DNA of 6,413 nucleotides, from NCBI GenBank assembly GCA_003602665.1, contig QQSG01000118.1, forward strand, positions 36,228 to 42,640, given 5' to 3'. Origin of the DNA: Candidatus Poseidoniales archaeon. Lineage in GTDB: Archaea; Thermoplasmatota; Poseidoniia; Poseidoniales; Poseidoniaceae. Each line of letters begins with the position of its first letter. Position 1 is the first letter of the stretch. Below are positions 5,768-6,413 of the stretch, one piece after another. A program made the translations under genes and the position numbers. The notes beneath the pieces are model-generated. The model ran no database searches. It saw nothing but the letters and a program-made list of their open reading frames with translations, and was not told the origin of the DNA.

Positions 5768-6413
5768 ATGAATCAAGAAGCGCTTCTAAAATGGTTTACT
5801 AAAAACCAACGAAGTTTACCATGGAGAGTTAAACCGTCTCCTTGGTCCATTTTGCTGTCAGAGATTCTTCTTCAACAAACACAAATGGAACGTGGTATAG
5901 AATATCATAAGCGTTTGTATGAACGATTCCCAACACCCTCTTCTATGGCTGAATCAGAGGTGGATGAGGTTCTCTTCTTATGGCAAGGTGCAGGATATTA
6001 TTCAAGGGCAAGACGACTTCATGCGTTGTCTCAGATTGTTGTTTCAGATTACGGGGGGGTGCTTCCTTCAACATATGATCAATTGCTTTCCTTGCCTGGA
6101 ATCGGACCATACACTGCTGCCGCTGTTGCTTCGATTGCTTTCAGTCATCCAGTTGCTTGCGTCGATGGGAATGTGCGAAGAGTCATGGCTCGTCAAACGA
6201 ACAACGAAAATCCATCTTTCAACGATGTTCAGGAATATGCTGATGGAATTCTTGTTTCTGAACATCCAGGTGATTGGAATCAAGCGATGATGGAACTTGG
6301 GGCCTTGGTATGTCGGCCTAGAAAGCCAATGTGCGATGTGTGCCCAGTTCGTGAAAGTTGTAAAGGAACATCACGTGCTCTTGAATTGCCGCAACCGAAG
6401 AAGCAAAAGAAAA
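5768..6413 (+). CDS. mutY: A/G-specific adenine glycosylase MutY (C-terminus outside window)
   Basis: DNA repair glycosylase that removes adenine mispaired with 8-oxoguanine or G. The 215 visible residues are in frame to the window edge. SEILLQQTQ (31-39) holds the catalytic Glu (E32). The helix-hairpin-helix LPGIGPYTAAAVASIAF is at 109-125. CVDGNVRRVMAR (131-142) contains the catalytic Asp (D133). The 4Fe-4S loop is C182-x6-C189-x2-C192-x5-C198. Y115 at the position that is Lys in endonuclease III makes it a monofunctional MutY-type enzyme. The related thymine glycosylase MIG shares this Tyr, but E32 and the QQTQ context favour adenine. The visible part ends just past the Fe-S loop; the NUDIX-like C-terminal domain that checks 8-oxoG should follow. 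The start at 5768 is fixed by the in-frame TGA at 5765-5767, and there is no later Met before the conserved region. The gene sits 38 bp after the Fe-S oxidoreductase on the same strand with no evident promoter, so cotranscription is likely. Confidence 0.93.
   Translation, partial: MNQEALLKWFTKNQRSLPWRVKPSPWSILLSEILLQQTQMERGIEYHKRLYERFPTPSSMAESEVDEVLFLWQGAGYYSRARRLHALSQIVVSDYGGVLPSTYDQLLSLPGIGPYTAAAVASIAFSHPVACVDGNVRRVMARQTNNENPSFNDVQEYADGILVSEHPGDWNQAMMELGALVCRPRKPMCDVCPVRESCKGTSRALELPQPKKQKK

Noticed and set aside
6053..6059. Run of seven G in mutY as a possible phase-variation or sequencing-error site
   Set aside because: The frame is correct on both sides, giving D-Y-G-G-V before the HhH motif, so there is no sign of a shift.
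5768..6413. Endonuclease III or MIG thymine glycosylase instead of MutY
   Set aside because: Endonuclease III has Lys where this protein has Y115, and E32 with QQTQ fits adenine glycosylases; the missing C-terminus leaves a small doubt about MIG-like enzymes.
1..6413. Defence island, CRISPR array, mobile element or toxin-antitoxin pair
   Set aside because: No regularly spaced repeats, transposase or integrase motifs, tRNA-like ends or small paired genes were seen on either strand.

Overview
The window looks like archaeal chromosome, most probably from a planktonic euryarchaeon of the Thermoplasmata/Poseidoniales (Marine Group II) kind. Three things point to archaea: a TATA-binding protein with two saddle repeats, a GHMP-type mevalonate kinase, and a TATA box placed as for a leaderless transcript in front of the tbp start codon. 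The narrower assignment is an inference from the mix of secreted PKD/CARDB-type protein, quinone-linked Fe-S oxidoreductase and bacterial-looking MutY. It has not been tested by any search.

Layout. Two divergent gene groups are separated by a 66-bp intergenic region (3618-3683). Leftward (minus strand) run mevalonate kinase (3617-2613), TBP (2538-1924) and a large secreted protein (1878 to beyond the left edge, with 626 residues visible). Rightward (plus strand) run a membrane-bound HdrD/EtfD-like Fe-S oxidoreductase (3684-5729) and, 38 bp later, an A/G-specific adenine glycosylase MutY (5768 to beyond the right edge, with 215 residues visible). Coding density is high: no stretch over 75 bp lacks a gene, and I see no RNA genes, mobile elements or CRISPR arrays.

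Functions. Mevalonate kinase feeds isoprenoid lipid synthesis. TBP nucleates transcription initiation. The secreted protein has a signal peptide, beta-rich domains, a CARDB-like module and a PKD-like module, so it probably sits at the cell surface. The HdrD/EtfD-like protein combines a five-helix NarI-like cytochrome b domain, two 4Fe-4S motifs and two CCG domains. By family analogy it passes electrons from ETF/acyl-CoA oxidation to the membrane quinone pool. MutY removes A opposite 8-oxoG. The genes do not form one obvious pathway, and the window reads mostly as ordinary housekeeping chromosome.

Most notable points: TBP repeat 2 carries an extra stretch of about 23 residues that repeat 1 lacks; the leaderless promoter settles the TBP start against a longer GTG-started reading; a perfect 7-bp hairpin begins on the last base of the tbp stop codon; and alternating CAATC/GATTG half-sites fill the divergent promoter region. 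I found no convincing evidence of a wholly new multi-gene system here.
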